Assembly: GCA_002704185.1 (NCBI GenBank)
Contig: PAFP01000001.1
Coordinates: 1-7,640 of the forward strand
DNA: 7,640 nucleotides
Reading direction: 5' to 3'
From: Candidatus Pelagibacter sp.
GTDB taxonomy: Bacteria > Pseudomonadota > Alphaproteobacteria > Pelagibacterales > Pelagibacteraceae
Shown here piece after piece: positions 6,349-7,640 of the stretch. The stretch's first letter is position 1. Each line of letters starts with the position of its first letter. Made by a program: the position numbers and the translations under genes. Under the pieces are notes generated by a model. It was not told where the DNA came from. It was given only the letters and a program-made list of their open reading frames with translations, and did not search any database.

Positions 6349-6372
6349 AATAAATAGATAACCATCTCTCTC

Positions 6373-6397
6373 AAAGGCGTCTAAATTAGACGCCTTT
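6373..6397 (+). terminator. Intrinsic terminator after recA
   Basis: The arms AAAGGCGTCT (6373-6382) and AGACGCCTTT (6388-6397) form a perfect 10-bp stem, 11 if the inner A-T pair closes, with a 3-5 base loop. The hairpin lies 25 bases after the recA stop. It is the only GC-rich hairpin I found between genes. The T-run is short, just the three Ts that close the stem, so termination may be partial. The flanking A and T runs would let it act on either strand. Confidence 0.8.
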
Positions 6398-6441
6398 ACC
6401 TCCTCTAGACTTATATCTTTAAAAACTGTAATTATATCAGC

Positions 6442-7640
6442 ATGCCTAAAACATCGCTAAAGGATACAAGAGAGACATTTAAAAATTTCTTTAAAAAAAA
6501 CAATCATCAAGTAGTCGACTCTGGTTCATTGATACCAAATAACGACCCAACATTGATGTTTACTAACTCAGGCATGGTTCAGTTTAAAAATGTTTTTACA
6601 GGTGTTGAGAAAAGAGATTATAGCACTGCTACAACTGCACAAAAATGTGTAAGAGCAGGCGGTAAACATAATGATCTAGAAAATGTTGGTTATACGCCTC
6701 GTCATCATACTTTTTTTGAAATGTTAGGAAATTTTTCTTTTGGAGATTATTTTAAAGAACAAGCAATATTTTATGCCTGGAACTTAATCACCAAAGAGTT
6801 TGGTATATCCAAAGATAAATTATGTATGACGGTATATTCAGATGATGATGAAGCATTTAATTTATGGAAAAAAATCACTGGATTTAATGAAAATAAAATA
6901 ATTAAAATCGCTACTTCTGATAATTTTTGGTCAATGGGAGACACTGGTCCATGTGGACCATGTTCTGAGATTTTTTATGATCATGGTGAAAAGCTAAAAG
7001 GTGGTCCTCCGGGATCAAAAGATCAAGATGGTGATAGGTTTATTGAAATTTGGAATCTGGTCTTTATGCAGTTTGAACAAGTTACCAAAGATAAGAGAGT
7101 AAACTTACCTAAACCCTCCGTTGATACTGGTATGGGTTTAGAGAGAATGACAGCTGTATTACAAGGTACACACGACAATTACGAGATAGATTTGTTTAAA
7201 AAATTAATTAATGAAAGTGCAGAAATTACCAAATCACCTATATCAGATAAAACTATTGCTAGTCATAGAGTTATATCTGATCATTTAAGAGCTGCGTGTT
7301 TTTTGATTGCAGACGGCCTCATGCCATCAAATGAAGGCAGAGGATATGTTCTAAGAAGAATTATGAGAAGGGGAATGAGGCATGCTGAAACTTTAGGTGG
7401 CAAATCTAACACCTTATCGAGTTTAATAAATGTATTAATATCTCAGATGTCGTCAGAATATAGTGAATTAAGTAGAGCAAAAGAATTAATAACTGAAACA
7501 ATTATTAACGAGGAAGATAAATTTTCTACAATGTTGAATAAAGGGATGAAGGTTCTAAATAATGATTTAAGCGCTATAAATAACAATACTTTAAGCGGAG
7601 AAATAGCTTTTAAATTATATGATACATTTGGTTTTCCATT
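6442..7640 (+). CDS. alaS: Alanyl-tRNA synthetase (C-terminus cut by window edge)
   Basis: AlaRS charges tRNA-Ala in the cytoplasm, using ATP. The first 399 codons are present without a stop, against about 870-880 in full-length bacterial enzymes. The class II catalytic core is clear: [10 protein letters not shown] (40-49), [19 protein letters not shown] (67-85), [19 protein letters not shown] (87-105) with motif 2 residues, [12 protein letters not shown] (166-177), [10 protein letters not shown] (202-211), and motif 3 [15 protein letters not shown] (222-236). The tRNA-recognition domain follows with [13 protein letters not shown] (280-292) and [20 protein letters not shown] (295-314), and the frame runs to YDTFGFP at the edge. 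The editing and C-Ala domains lie outside. The ATG at 6442 matches the family N-terminus, but no Shine-Dalgarno site is visible. It sits 44 bases after the recA terminator, so expression needs either read-through or a very close promoter. Confidence 0.97.
   Translation, partial: MPKTSLKDTRETFKNFFKKNNHQVVDSGSLIPNNDPTLMFTNSGMVQFKNVFTGVEKRDYSTATTAQKCVRAGGKHNDLENVGYTPRHHTFFEMLGNFSFGDYFKEQAIFYAWNLITKEFGISKDKLCMTVYSDDDEAFNLWKKITGFNENKIIKIATSDNFWSMGDTGPCGPCSEIFYDHGEKLKGGPPGSKDQDGDRFIEIWNLVFMQFEQVTKDKRVNLPKPSVDTGMGLERMTAVLQGTHDNYEIDLFKKLINESAEITKSPISDKTIASHRVISDHLRAACFLIADGLMPSNEGRGYVLRRIMRRGMRHAETLGGKSNTLSSLINVLISQMSSEYSELSRAKELITETIINEEDKFSTMLNKGMKVLNNDLSAINNNTLSGEIAFKLYDTFGFP

Noticed and set aside
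6144..6374. 76-codon open frame on the minus strand opposite the recA 3' end
   Set aside because: The serine/phenylalanine-rich product mirrors the lysine/glutamate-rich RecA tail on the other strand. There is no promoter or ribosome-binding signal, and it would start in the terminator.

Overview
The window is very AT-rich and gene-dense, with intergenic gaps below 100 bases and genes that abut or overlap. Three things point to a streamlined marine alphaproteobacterium of the SAR11 / Pelagibacterales kind. The DksA has the alphaproteobacterial zinc-site variant, RecA has an alphaproteobacterial-style N-terminal extension, and recA is followed by alaS. This placement is an inference from composition, gene order and protein signatures, because no database search was possible.

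Left part, minus strand (1-2033): two sugar-transfer genes abut with no gap. An integral-membrane GT39/ArnT-like (GT-C) transferase is followed by a GtrB/DPM1-like family-2 glycosyltransferase that runs off the left edge. Such pairs normally divide the work: the GT2 enzyme loads a sugar onto a polyprenyl phosphate, and the GT-C enzyme transfers it to an envelope acceptor outside the inner membrane. The sugar and the acceptor cannot be read from the sequence.

Centre (2034-5132): dksA is transcribed rightward from a near-consensus promoter and meets a YfcG-like glutathione S-transferase tail to tail, with the two stop codons overlapping in TTAA. The GST gene in turn diverges across 52 bp from an operon of a DsbA-fold 2-hydroxychromene-2-carboxylate isomerase-type protein and a TolC-family outer-membrane channel, which are coupled by an ATGA stop/start overlap.

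Right part (5133-7640): recA has its own 97-bp upstream region with two palindromes and a degenerate SOS-like element. It ends in a clear hairpin terminator. alaS (alanyl-tRNA synthetase) follows and runs off the right edge.

No tRNA, rRNA, CRISPR array, transposon or pseudogene was seen, and no gene-free stretch exceeds 100 bases. I found no convincing undescribed system. The items most worth a second look are the recA upstream palindromes, the almost leaderless dksA promoter, and the uncharacterised GT-C/GT2 pair.
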